Counted from the first letter of the stretch, positions 1-6,227 are shown. The stretch is DNA of 8,687 nucleotides from Alphaproteobacteria bacterium (GCA_026225015.1 JAMFRY010000256.1:1-8687); one strand, 5' to 3'. Numbers and translations are program-made. The notes: generated from the sequence alone by a model not told the origin.

Positions 1-1318
1 CCCCCTGCGCCCGGCCGATTTCGGAGAGGATTTCACCGAATCCGGCCTGCGTGCTCATCTTCCGCCCGGTGATCTTGGGCTGCGGCAAAACCGCCGGCAC
101 GGCAACCGAAGCCGCGCCCAGGCGCCGGCCTTGGGGTGTTAATGGCGTTGCATAGGGCACGCCGGCGATGAAGCGTTCGATCGCCTGGCGCTGTTCGAGC
201 CCTTCGAAACGGTCCCATTCATGTCCCGGCCGCACCTTCATGGCGGCCTTGAAAACCTCCATCTGATCAACCGTCATCATGCCGGCATGGTTGTCCTTAT
301 GCCCGGCAAAGGGCAGGCCCATGCCCTTGATCGTATAGGCCAGAAAACAAGTCGGCTGGTCGGAGCGCGCGGCGTCGCGGAAGGCCTCGGTCAGCGTGGC
401 CAGATCGTGGCCGGCGAGGTTGGTCATCAGCGCCGCCAGCGAGTCATCGCTCAACGGGTCGATGATGCCGCGCACGCCGCGGCTTTTGCTCATATCGGCC
501 AGGATCGCTTGCCGCCAGGCCGCACCGCCCTGGAAGGTGAGGGCCGAATACATGCTGTTCGGGCATTCATCGACCCAGCCGCGCAACGACGCGCCGCCCG
601 GCCGCGCGAAGGCCGCCTGCAGCCGCCGGCCATATTTCAAGGAGACGACCCGCCAGCCCATATCCCGGAACAGCCCCTCGAACCGGCCGAACAGCCGATC
701 CGGCATCACCGAATCCAGGCTCTGGCGGTTGTAATCCACCACCCACCACACATCCCGCACATCATGCTTCCAGCCTTCCAGCAGGGCCTCATAGATGTTG
801 CCCTCATCCAGCTCGGCATCGCCGGCGATCGCCACATGCCGCGCCCGTGGCAGGGATTCCTCCACCAGCCGATGGGCGCGCGCATAATCCTGGATCATCG
901 AAGCGAAGCTGGTCAGCGCCACGCCGAGCCCCACCGAGCCGGTGGAGAAATCGATCTCCGCGCCGTCCTTGGCGCGCGACGGATAGGCCTGGGCGCCGCC
1001 GAACTGCCGCAGCCCGGCCATATTCTCAACGCTCTGCCGGCCGAACAGATAGTTGATGGCGTGCAGCACCGGCCCGGCATGCGGCTTTACGGCAACCCGG
1101 TCCTGCGGCCGCAGAATCTCGAAATACAAGGCGGTCATGATCGAGGTGACCGAGGCGCAGCTTGCCTGATGGCCACCCACCTTCAGCCCGTCCCGGTTCG
1201 GCCGGATATGGTTGGCGTTGTGAATCATCCAGCAGGCGAGCCAGAGCAGTTTGCGCTCCACCGCCGCCAAGGCTTCCAACCGTTCCATGCCCGGTGCAAT
1301 CGGCCGAATTTCGTTCAT
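1..1318 (-). CDS. Transketolase / pyruvate dehydrogenase E1-like thiamine diphosphate enzyme, N-terminal part (cut by window edge)
   Basis: The minus frame is open from ATG at 1318 through base 1, giving 439 residues; the C-terminal part lies outside. It reads as the thiamine diphosphate domain of the transketolase/homodimeric E1 superfamily. The cofactor motif starts at GDAELDEGN (166-174) and ends at DYN (195-197), the classical GD-x(n)-N signature. Other family-typical stretches are GGHQASCAS (48-56), KPHAGPVLHAINYLFG (78-93), and KGMGLPFAGHKDNHAG (331-346). The sequence resembles the roughly 790-residue alphaproteobacterial proteins annotated as transketolase or pyruvate dehydrogenase E1, rather than E. 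coli Tkt. A role in oxoacid decarboxylation or ketol transfer in the cytoplasm is inferred, and the true substrate is unclear. No Shine-Dalgarno sequence precedes the ATG, but a promoter-like pair sits close enough for a leaderless transcript. The long plus-strand open frame over the same bases is its shadow. Confidence 0.88.
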   Translation of the reverse strand, partial: MNEIRPIAPGMERLEALAAVERKLLWLACWMIHNANHIRPNRDGLKVGGHQASCASVTSIMTALYFEILRPQDRVAVKPHAGPVLHAINYLFGRQSVENMAGLRQFGGAQAYPSRAKDGAEIDFSTGSVGLGVALTSFASMIQDYARAHRLVEESLPRARHVAIAGDAELDEGNIYEALLEGWKHDVRDVWWVVDYNRQSLDSVMPDRLFGRFEGLFRDMGWRVVSLKYGRRLQAAFARPGGASLRGWVDECPNSMYSALTFQGGAAWRQAILADMSKSRGVRGIIDPLSDDSLAALMTNLAGHDLATLTEAFRDAARSDQPTCFLAYTIKGMGLPFAGHKDNHAGMMTVDQMEVFKAAMKVRPGHEWDRFEGLEQRQAIERFIAGVPYATPLTPQGRRLGAASVAVPAVLPQPKITGRKMSTQAGFGEILSEIGRAQG

Positions 1319-1325
1319 GCAGCGC

Positions 1326-1353
1326 AGCCTAGAGCAAGCGCCGTTCAGATCAA
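1326..1353 (-). promoter_or_regulatory. Possible promoter of the E1-like gene (leaderless arrangement)
   Basis: On the minus strand TTGATC (1353-1348) and TAGGCT (1331-1326) are separated by 16 bases, resembling a sigma-70 -35/-10 pair. The -10-like box ends seven bases before the ATG at 1318, so transcription would begin at or near the start codon. This agrees with the absence of a ribosome binding site. The -10 match is weak, so this is only a candidate. Confidence 0.25.
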
Positions 1354-1391
1354 GCGCAGGGTAAATGGAATCATTTGCCCGGAGAAACTTG

Positions 1392-1435
1392 GAGAGCGCG
1401 CCGCGAAATCCTTACCGGCAAGCGGCGCGCTGCTC
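1392..1435 (-). terminator. GC-rich hairpin after the second RcnB-like gene, probable terminator
   Basis: AGCGCGCCGC (1395-1404) and GCGGCGCGCT (1422-1431) form a perfect 10-bp stem with a 17-base loop, extended by three further pairs past a one-base bulge (1392-1394 with 1433-1435). It starts six bases after the TAA stop of the RcnB-like gene on the minus strand. No clear U-tract follows (only a short TTT), so it is a weak intrinsic terminator or a 3'-end stabilising structure. It separates the RcnB pair from the E1-like gene. Confidence 0.5.
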
Positions 1436-1440
1436 GAACG

Positions 1441-1875
1441 TTACTGGTAGGCCGAGTTCAGAATCACGTCAGCTATGATTCCGCTTGCGACCGCGATCAG
1501 CACAAACTCGCTGCCATCCTGCACCCATTCATAACCCTGCGGCGGCTGCCGCAGATGGTAGGTGTCCCAGTTGCTGACATACTGGCGGCCGCCGGAATAA
1601 TGGTCGCCGGAATGCCATTCATGGCGGCCGGCGTTTACCTGATGTTCCTCCGGCCGCTGTTCGTGCTGGGGCTCCACATGCGCCGTCTGCCTTCCAACGG
1701 TGGCATGTTCGTTCGTAGCGGGCCGGGCCATTTCATGTTGCGGCGCCGGGCCATGGCTTACTTCATGCTGCCCATTCTGGCCCGGCCCGTGCTGGTCCTG
1801 CTGCGCCATTGCCGGCGCGCCGATCAGGGAGAGCGCCATACCGGCGGCGACAGAAGACTTCAAAAAGCGTTTCAT
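1441..1875 (-). CDS. RcnB-family secreted protein, histidine-rich copy
   Basis: A 144-residue protein starting at ATG 1875, preceded by an AAGGAA ribosome binding site about eight bases upstream; a longer open frame upstream has no such support. The N-terminus is a Sec signal peptide: basic MKRFLK, a hydrophobic core, and a likely signal peptidase site after AMA (about residue 24). The mature N-terminal half is hydrophilic and contains most of the protein's 12 histidines. The C-terminus carries the RcnB-type module: an H-W-x-x-G-D-x-Y segment, then GYEWVQDGSEFVLIAVASG and IIADVILN. RcnB in E. coli is a periplasmic protein linked to nickel/cobalt homeostasis, but most relatives are uncharacterised. 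Periplasmic metal binding is therefore inference supported by the histidine content. It is the downstream member of a tandem pair, 74 bases after its paralog, and probably cotranscribed with it. Confidence 0.8.
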   Translation of the reverse strand: MKRFLKSSVAAGMALSLIGAPAMAQQDQHGPGQNGQHEVSHGPAPQHEMARPATNEHATVGRQTAHVEPQHEQRPEEHQVNAGRHEWHSGDHYSGGRQYVSNWDTYHLRQPPQGYEWVQDGSEFVLIAVASGIIADVILNSAYQ

Positions 1876-1907
1876 CGGGAAGTTCCTTATTGTTGTTTTC
1901 AGTGGTC

Positions 1908-1937
1908 CGATGCCGGGCGGCCGCGCCACCGGCATCG
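1908..1937 (-). promoter_or_regulatory. Intercistronic hairpin between the two RcnB-like genes
   Basis: CGATGCCGG (1908-1916) and CCGGCATCG (1929-1937) are perfect 9-bp inverted repeats around a 12-base GC-rich loop. The structure lies between the stop of the upstream RcnB-like gene and the ribosome binding site of the downstream one. On the minus strand it is followed by an A-rich stretch, not a U-tract, so it is a poor intrinsic terminator. A role in mRNA processing, differential stability or attenuation is inferred. Confidence 0.45.
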
Positions 1938-1949
1938 AGGCATGGCTAT

Positions 1950-2300
1950 CTAGCGGGCGTTCAGAATAATGTCGGCGATGACGCCGCTCGCCACCGCGAT
2001 CAGCACGAACTGGCCGCCGCTTTGCACCCATTGATAGCCGGGCGGCGGCGGGCGCAGCCCGTAACGGCGCCAGTGATCCACCACATAACGGTTTCCGTAA
2101 TAACGGTCGCCACGGCGCCACTGATGCCGTCCCGGACCCGGTCCAGGGCGATAGGGCGGTGGTGGCGGCCGATAATATCCTGGTGGACCTGGCGGCCCGC
2201 CGGGATAGGGCTGCGCCAAAGCGGACGTGGATCCCAGGGTGGAACCTAAGGCCGTCATCGCCATGGCGGCGGCAAGCGAGATGGAAATGAAGCGTTGCAT
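1950..2300 (-). CDS. RcnB-family secreted protein, proline/glycine/tyrosine-rich copy
   Basis: A 116-residue protein starting at ATG 2300, with a near-perfect ribosome binding site (AAGGAGG) seven to eight bases upstream. A signal peptide runs from MQRF through an Ala/Met-rich core to a probable cleavage site after ALA (about residue 29). The next 25 or so residues are low complexity, rich in Pro, Gly and Tyr. The RcnB module follows, with H-Q-W-R-R-G-D-R-Y-Y, then GYQWVQSGGQFVLIAVASG and VIADIILN at the C-terminus. That ending is almost identical to the downstream copy, so the two genes are tandem paralogs with conserved C-termini and diverged mature N-termini. This copy has only two histidines. 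It is the first gene of a probable two-gene operon and is divergent from the Rieske oxygenase gene. A periplasmic location is well supported; the function is not known. Confidence 0.82.
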   Translation of the reverse strand: MQRFISISLAAAMAMTALGSTLGSTSALAQPYPGGPPGPPGYYRPPPPPYRPGPGPGRHQWRRGDRYYGNRYVVDHWRRYGLRPPPPGYQWVQSGGQFVLIAVASGVIADIILNAR

Positions 2301-2420
2301 CGAGATTCCTCCTTAATCGTTCCCCCTAAAGATAGGATCGAATGGGGCGGAAACGTGGTGCCGGCCAAAAGAATTGTAATGAAATTTTGCGCAGCCTTGC
2401 GTGACGGCGTTGGGTGATTT

Positions 2421-2441
2421 GGGTTAAACACAGATTAACCC
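2421..2441. promoter_or_regulatory. 21-bp inverted repeat, candidate operator between divergent genes
   Basis: GGGTTAA (2421-2427) and TTAACCC (2435-2441) are perfect 7-bp arms around a 7-base spacer. The element lies in the 208-bp gap between the RcnB-like gene (minus) and the Rieske oxygenase gene (plus), 67 bases before the Rieske ATG. Size and symmetry fit a dimeric helix-turn-helix regulator site. No regulator gene is present in the window, so the binding protein is unknown. Confidence 0.35.
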
Positions 2442-2508
2442 GCGCCCCATGTTCAAAGTCTTGCAAAGCTGCCAGTACCCATGGAATAGCGCGCGCTAAA
2501 GGTGAGAT

Positions 2509-3612
2509 ATGGATTCGATCATTTTCAACGCCGATGAAACGGTTGAGGTCGCACCGCCGGTTGATGGCCCCATCGGCGATTTCCGGAGGGTGAAAATCCA
2601 TCCCGATCACTGGTATCCGCTCGCCTGGTCGCGCGAACTTAAACCCGGCAAAACGCTGGCGGTGCGCTTCGCCGGCGAGCCGATCGTGCTGGTGCGTCCA
2701 AAAGCCGGGGCGCCTTCCACCGCGGTCTTCGCCTTGGAGAATCGCTGCGCCCATCGCCAGGTGCCGCTGGATGCGGGCGTTGTCACCGGCTGCGCGATAC
2801 GCTGCCACTACCATGGCTGGACCTATAACAGCGAAGGCGCCTGCACGGACGTGCCCTATCTCGGCAAAGGCAAGCTACCCAACGGCGTGCGCGCCTATCC
2901 TTGCCGGGAGGTTGCGGGGCTTATCTTCGTTTTCCCCGGCAATCCGGCGCTGGCAACGGCGGAGAGCTTCCCCAGCCTCGGCGCCGCCGGCAACCCCGCC
3001 TATAAAACCCGGCGCTTCGGCCGCGAGGTCGCCTGCCATTACAGCTTCATGCATGAGAACCTGATGGACATGAACCACCAGTTCATGCACCGCAAAATCA
3101 TGGGCCAGGTAAGGCCGCGCTATCTTGGCCGCCGCATGGGCGAGGATTGGCTGGAGGTGCAATACACCTTCGCCCGCACCGGCGGCGCGCAGCCTTTGGG
3201 CGAGGCCGCGATTTTCGGTGGCAAGCGTTCTGCAAAAGTCAATGACCGGGATGTCATGACGATCCGCACCGTCTATCCCTATCAGACCCTCTCCATTCTG
3301 CCGGCCGGCGGCAGTGAGCCGGTTTTCGATCTCTGGATCTGCTATACCCCGCTGGATACCGAGCAGCGAACCATCCGCACCTTTGGCTTCATCTCGGTGC
3401 ACCGGCCGAAAAACCCGCTCGGCCATGCCGCCTTGCGCGCCGCCTGGCCGCTTTTGATCTTGTTCACCGAACGGATATTCAAGGAAGACCGCTTTATCGT
3501 GGAAGCCGAGCAGGCCGCGCATGACCGGCAGGGCAGCAATTTGAACCAGGAGGTGTTCCCGGTGATCCGCGAACTCGGCGCCCTGCTGGCCCGAAATGGG
3601 ATAAGGCCGTAG
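2509..3612 (+). CDS. Rieske [2Fe-2S] non-haem iron oxygenase, alpha subunit
   Basis: A 367-residue cytoplasmic oxygenase subunit. ATG 2509 follows an AAGGTGAG ribosome binding site. The N-terminal Rieske domain (about 30-140) has the cluster ligands C80, H82, C99 and H102 in C-x-H-x16-C-x2-H spacing. The catalytic domain carries the mononuclear iron motif ENLMDMNHQFMH (183-194), with N184, D187, H190 and H194. D327, in KEDRF near the C-terminus, is a candidate third ligand. The histidines are spaced H-x3-H, whereas most relatives have H-x4-H. The C-terminal region (EDRFIVEAEQAAHDRQG, 326-342) resembles VanA/pheophorbide a oxygenase-type proteins, which hydroxylate or demethylate aromatic or cyclic substrates using electrons from a reductase. 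No reductase or ferredoxin gene is nearby, so an electron donor elsewhere is inferred. The substrate cannot be predicted. A NIPSNAP gene follows 41 bases downstream, likely in the same transcript. Confidence 0.9.
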   Translation: MDSIIFNADETVEVAPPVDGPIGDFRRVKIHPDHWYPLAWSRELKPGKTLAVRFAGEPIVLVRPKAGAPSTAVFALENRCAHRQVPLDAGVVTGCAIRCHYHGWTYNSEGACTDVPYLGKGKLPNGVRAYPCREVAGLIFVFPGNPALATAESFPSLGAAGNPAYKTRRFGREVACHYSFMHENLMDMNHQFMHRKIMGQVRPRYLGRRMGEDWLEVQYTFARTGGAQPLGEAAIFGGKRSAKVNDRDVMTIRTVYPYQTLSILPAGGSEPVFDLWICYTPLDTEQRTIRTFGFISVHRPKNPLGHAALRAAWPLLILFTERIFKEDRFIVEAEQAAHDRQGSNLNQEVFPVIRELGALLARNGIRP

Positions 3613-3653
3613 GGGTTAGCGTCAACCATCAGCCGGCCTGAGGCAATATTTTG

Positions 3654-3962
3654 ATGATCACCTGCGTTGTCCGATATGTTGTCGATCCGGCGAAGATCGA
3701 AGACTTCGAGCGTTTCGCCAAAAGATGGATGGCGCTGGTGTCCCGGAACGGCGGCGTTCATCATGGTTATTTCCTGCCCGGGGAAGGGGCAAGCGATGCC
3801 GCTTTGGCGTTATTCTCGTTCCCCAGCCTGGCTGCCTATGAGCAGTACCGTGAGAAGTTTGGACATGACCCGGCATTTGTAGAAGCAGACCGTATCCGCG
3901 ATGAGAGCGGTTGCGTGCTCCGCCATGAGCGGACTTTCATGCGGCCTTTGCTTCCCGATTAA
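3654..3962 (+). CDS. NIPSNAP-family protein
   Basis: A 102-residue protein with the NIPSNAP pattern: a first strand (MITCVVRYVVDP), a helix with FERFAKRWMALV, a central GGVHHGYFLPGEGASD, ALALFSFPSLAAYEQYR, and a C-terminal RHERTFMRP. NIPSNAP domains adopt the dimeric alpha/beta-barrel (ferredoxin-like) fold, and bacterial members have no established reaction. I chose ATG 3654 because family members typically begin M-I-x-C. An in-frame TTG at 3651 lies at better spacing from the weak GAGG (3640-3643) and would add one residue. Position 41 bases after the Rieske oxygenase on the same strand suggests an operon and a role in the same pathway, which is inference. Confidence 0.82.
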   Translation: MITCVVRYVVDPAKIEDFERFAKRWMALVSRNGGVHHGYFLPGEGASDAALALFSFPSLAAYEQYREKFGHDPAFVEADRIRDESGCVLRHERTFMRPLLPD

Positions 3963-3985
3963 GGTATCGACGGGTCGCTACCTTA
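3960..3985. terminator. Stem-loop spanning both stop codons of convergent genes
   Basis: TAAGGTA (3960-3966) pairs with TACCTTA (3979-3985). After one mismatch, CGA (3968-3970) pairs with TCG (3975-3977), leaving a four-base loop. The stem contains the NIPSNAP stop TAA (3960-3962) and the dehydratase stop TAG (3980-3978), so each mRNA would end in the same hairpin. Neither side has a long U-tract. A bidirectional terminator or 3'-end structure is inferred; the gap between the genes is only 15 bases. Confidence 0.4.
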
Positions 3986-4919
3986 CCCATCGCTCAAAAT
4001 CGGCCGGAACGACGTTGGACCCGCAGATGATCGTCACGACCCGCCTGCCCCGATAGCGGGATCGATTCTCCAGCATCGCTGCCACGCCAAGCGCTGCCGA
4101 CGGCTCCACGATGAGTCCCGCGTGTCGATAGAGCAGTCGCATTCCCTCAACGATGCTGGCTTCTTCAACCAACGCGACGTCGTCAGCTACGAGCAAAAGA
4201 TCTTCAAGGACTGCCGGAATAGGAAATCGCCCTGCGACGCCATCTGCTATCGTGTCGGCGCGGTCCGTCGCCACGACGGAGCGCGCCCTCCATGACAATG
4301 CCATCGCCGGTGCACCCTTTGGCTGCACGCCAACAATTTCGGCCTGCGGAGCAAGGCATTTGAATACGTAGCCTATCCCGGTTGCCATGGCGCCGCCTCC
4401 GAGCGCCATGAGCACGGCATCTACCGGACTTGTCCCCTCGACAAGTTCGATCCCGATTGTTCCGGCGCCTACACACGTGTCGAGGTTTTCGCTGTCTTCG
4501 AGCAGGAACGCGCCTTCGCGCTCGGCAATCCGCCGCGCCAGATCGCGAGCATCCTCGATGTCGCCGTCGGCGATGCACACGGTCGCGCCCAATGCGCGTA
4601 TACGCTCCAGTTTGGTTGGGTTCGCGGCGCTGCCGGCGACAACCGTTGTGGCAATTCCCCGGCGGTGCCCGCTATAGGCGAGCGCCTGCCCCAGATTACC
4701 GGCACTCGCGCAAACGGCTGCCTTGAAGTTGGTTAAGTCGGCGAGACGCGCCATGGCTATCTCGGTGCCACGTCCCTTAAAGCAGCGAATCGGATTGGCA
4801 GTTTCCAGTTTCAGAATGAGTTCGCAATCAAGTGCCGCCGCAAGGGGTTGGCATATATATTGCGGCGTATTTCGGAAGACGGGGGCGATGCAGGGAATTG
4901 AAGATCGAATTCTGTCCAT
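3978..4919 (-). CDS. PLP-dependent threonine/serine dehydratase-like enzyme (fold type II)
   Basis: A 313-residue protein from ATG 4919, close to the usual 310-340 residues of TdcB/serine racemase-type enzymes. Diagnostic parts: the PLP lysine K48 in NPIRCFKGRG (family consensus SFKxRG, here Cys for Ser), the substrate/cofactor loop SAGNLGQ (72-78), the phosphate-binding glycine loop GGGAMATG (174-181), and CGSN (299-302) near the C-terminus, where relatives contact the pyridine nitrogen. The expected reaction is elimination of water and ammonia from a beta-hydroxy amino acid, but a racemase or other lyase is possible. The frame stays open upstream to 5036, but that would overlap the ABM gene by 52 bases; ATG 4919 lies just before the conserved start (RSSIPCIAPVFRNTP). 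No good Shine-Dalgarno is seen. It is the last gene of a probable FAH-ABM-dehydratase operon. Codon use includes AGA, ATA, TTA and CTT, looser than its neighbours, hinting at separate acquisition. Confidence 0.85.
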   Translation of the reverse strand: MDRIRSSIPCIAPVFRNTPQYICQPLAAALDCELILKLETANPIRCFKGRGTEIAMARLADLTNFKAAVCASAGNLGQALAYSGHRRGIATTVVAGSAANPTKLERIRALGATVCIADGDIEDARDLARRIAEREGAFLLEDSENLDTCVGAGTIGIELVEGTSPVDAVLMALGGGAMATGIGYVFKCLAPQAEIVGVQPKGAPAMALSWRARSVVATDRADTIADGVAGRFPIPAVLEDLLLVADDVALVEEASIVEGMRLLYRHAGLIVEPSAALGVAAMLENRSRYRGRRVVTIICGSNVVPADFERWVR

Positions 4920-4984
4920 GTCCAATCGGATCGACGGTTCGCCTGAGCCAGATCCAGCCGCAGCCGCTGTGAAACCAGCCGTTT

Positions 4985-5278
4985 TCAGGAGACGACCTTC
5001 CTTGTATGCTGCACCTTCGGGCTGCCCGCGAAACACTCCCCCACCGCTTCGCGCCAGAGCGCAAAATCCGGCGCGTTACGGAACTGCTCCAGATGATGTG
5101 CAACCGACTCCCACTGCACCAGCAGCAGGAATTGCCTTGGATGCTCGATGGAGCGATGCAACTCAACCCCATGGCAACCCGGCGCCCGCAGAAAGACCGG
5201 TTTGCTGGATTCCACGCCGGCGATGAATTTCTCCTCCATCCCGGCCTTCACCTCTATTTCCGCAATTTCAGTCACCAT
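4985..5278 (-). CDS. Antibiotic biosynthesis monooxygenase (ABM) domain protein
   Basis: A 97-residue protein of the ABM type: first strand TEIAEIEVKAGMEEKFIAGV (3-22), then FLRAPGCHGVELHRSIEHP, FLLLVQWESVAHHLEQFRNA and a C-terminal PKVQHTRKVV. ABM proteins are small dimeric alpha/beta-barrel enzymes; some oxidise aromatic substrates without a cofactor, others degrade haem, and many have no known reaction. Its ATG overlaps the end of the FAH-family gene by 11 bases (ATGGTGACTGA), which shows tight operon linkage and probable translational coupling. A GAGG about nine bases upstream can serve as ribosome binding site. The neighbouring FAH-like enzyme suggests action on an oxo-acid or aromatic degradation intermediate; the substrate is not inferable. 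Confidence 0.85.
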   Translation of the reverse strand: MVTEIAEIEVKAGMEEKFIAGVESSKPVFLRAPGCHGVELHRSIEHPRQFLLLVQWESVAHHLEQFRNAPDFALWREAVGECFAGSPKVQHTRKVVS

Positions 5279-6134
5279 GCGCTGCCGCCTCGTTGGAAAT
5301 GGTCCTGTAGTGCTGTTCGCCCAGCCCCTGCACGCCGAGTTTCAACCTTTGGCCCGCGCGCAGGTAGACCGGTTCGGGCTTTTTCCCCATGCCCACGCCC
5401 GGCGGCGTGCCGGTGGCGATGATATCACCCGGATACAACGTGATGAAATGACTCACATAGCCCACCAGGGTCCGCACGTCGAAAATCATGGTTTTGGTAT
5501 TGCCGTCCTGCACCCGCACGCCGTCCACCTCCGTCCATAGGTTCAGGTTCTGCGGGTCCGGTACTTCATCCTTGGTTACGAGATACGGGCCGACCGGGCC
5601 GAAGCTGTCGCAGCCTTTGCCCTTGTCCCAGGTGCCGGCCCGCTCGGTCTGATATTCGCGCTCGCTCACATCGTTCACCACGCAATAGCCGGCGATATAA
5701 TCCATCGCCAGATGCTCCGGCACGGAAGCGGCCTTGGTTCCGATCACCACGCCCAGCTCCACCTCCCAATCGGTCTTCTTCGAGCCGCGCGGGATCACGA
5801 TATCGTCATAGGGTCCGCTGAAGGCGGAGAGCGATTTCAGGAAGATGATCGGCTCCTTCGGGATTTTGCCGCCGGTCTCGGCCGCATGGTCGGCGTAATT
5901 CAGCCCGATGCAAACGAAATTGAGCGGCCTTGGAACCGGCGGTCCGATGCGGCGGCCGGTCTCCAGGAAGGGCAGGGCGGAAATATCATGGGCGGCCAGT
6001 TGCGCGAGCCATTGCGGACTTAACGGATCGCCCAGGATGCCGGCCAGCGTATCCGCCAGATTGCGGATCTGGCCCTGGCCATCCAGCGCGCCCCATTGCT
6101 CCTGACCCGGCTCCCCGAAACGCAATAATTTCAT
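5268..6134 (-). CDS. Fumarylacetoacetate hydrolase (FAH)-family protein
   Basis: A 288-residue enzyme from ATG 6134, with GAGGGA seven bases upstream; an in-frame TTG at 6149 lacks this support. The FAH fold is clear: FVCIGLNYADHAAETG (73-88), IIFLKSLSAFSGPYDDIVIP (96-115), metal-binding E124 and E126 in DWEVELGVVIG with D155 in NDVSERE, GKGCDSFGPVGPYL (172-185) and GDIIATGTPPGVGMG (236-250). These match the Mg/Mn-dependent FAH superfamily (FAHD1, ureidoglycolate lyase-like proteins, 2-hydroxyhepta-2,4-diene-1,7-dioate isomerases), which cleaves or decarboxylates oxo-acids or isomerises ring-cleavage products. It is the first gene of a minus-strand operon followed by ABM and dehydratase-like genes, and is divergent from a YCII-family gene. 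Together with the Rieske oxygenase nearby it points to catabolism of an aromatic or oxo-acid compound; the exact reaction is unresolved. Confidence 0.9.
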   Translation of the reverse strand: MKLLRFGEPGQEQWGALDGQGQIRNLADTLAGILGDPLSPQWLAQLAAHDISALPFLETGRRIGPPVPRPLNFVCIGLNYADHAAETGGKIPKEPIIFLKSLSAFSGPYDDIVIPRGSKKTDWEVELGVVIGTKAASVPEHLAMDYIAGYCVVNDVSEREYQTERAGTWDKGKGCDSFGPVGPYLVTKDEVPDPQNLNLWTEVDGVRVQDGNTKTMIFDVRTLVGYVSHFITLYPGDIIATGTPPGVGMGKKPEPVYLRAGQRLKLGVQGLGEQHYRTISNEAAAHGD

Positions 6135-6215
6135 GGCGGTTTCCCTCAAGCTCCACGTTCGACAAGCGATCCACCGGACTCATTCGAGCCGGTAAATTCG
6201 GCTGCCAACCCAACG

Positions 6216-6227
6216 GCGTTGCAACGC
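6216..6227. promoter_or_regulatory. 12-bp perfect palindrome, candidate operator
   Basis: GCGTTGCAACGC is a perfect palindrome centred in the 187-bp gap between the divergent FAH-family (minus) and YCII-family (plus) genes. Its position 82 bases from one start codon and 94 from the other is suitable for joint control. It could bind a dimeric repressor such as a LacI- or GntR-type protein; no regulator gene is in the window. A chance palindrome cannot be excluded. Confidence 0.3.

Noticed and set aside
221..1450. Long plus-strand open frame of 409 codons
   Set aside because: It is antisense to the E1-like thiamine diphosphate enzyme, whose minus-strand frame has clear conserved motifs; the plus-strand translation shows no recognisable domain.
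1876..2121. 82-residue N-terminal extension of the His-rich RcnB-like protein
   Set aside because: The internal ATG at 1875 has a good ribosome binding site and begins a clear signal peptide; the extension overlaps the upstream paralog.
2875..3522. Minus-strand open frame of 215 codons
   Set aside because: It lies wholly inside the Rieske oxygenase gene and matches no known family; antisense frames are common in GC-rich DNA.
4920..5036. 39-residue N-terminal extension of the dehydratase-like protein
   Set aside because: It would overlap the ABM gene, is low in complexity (Ala/Gly/Ser run), and the family-conserved region starts after ATG 4919.
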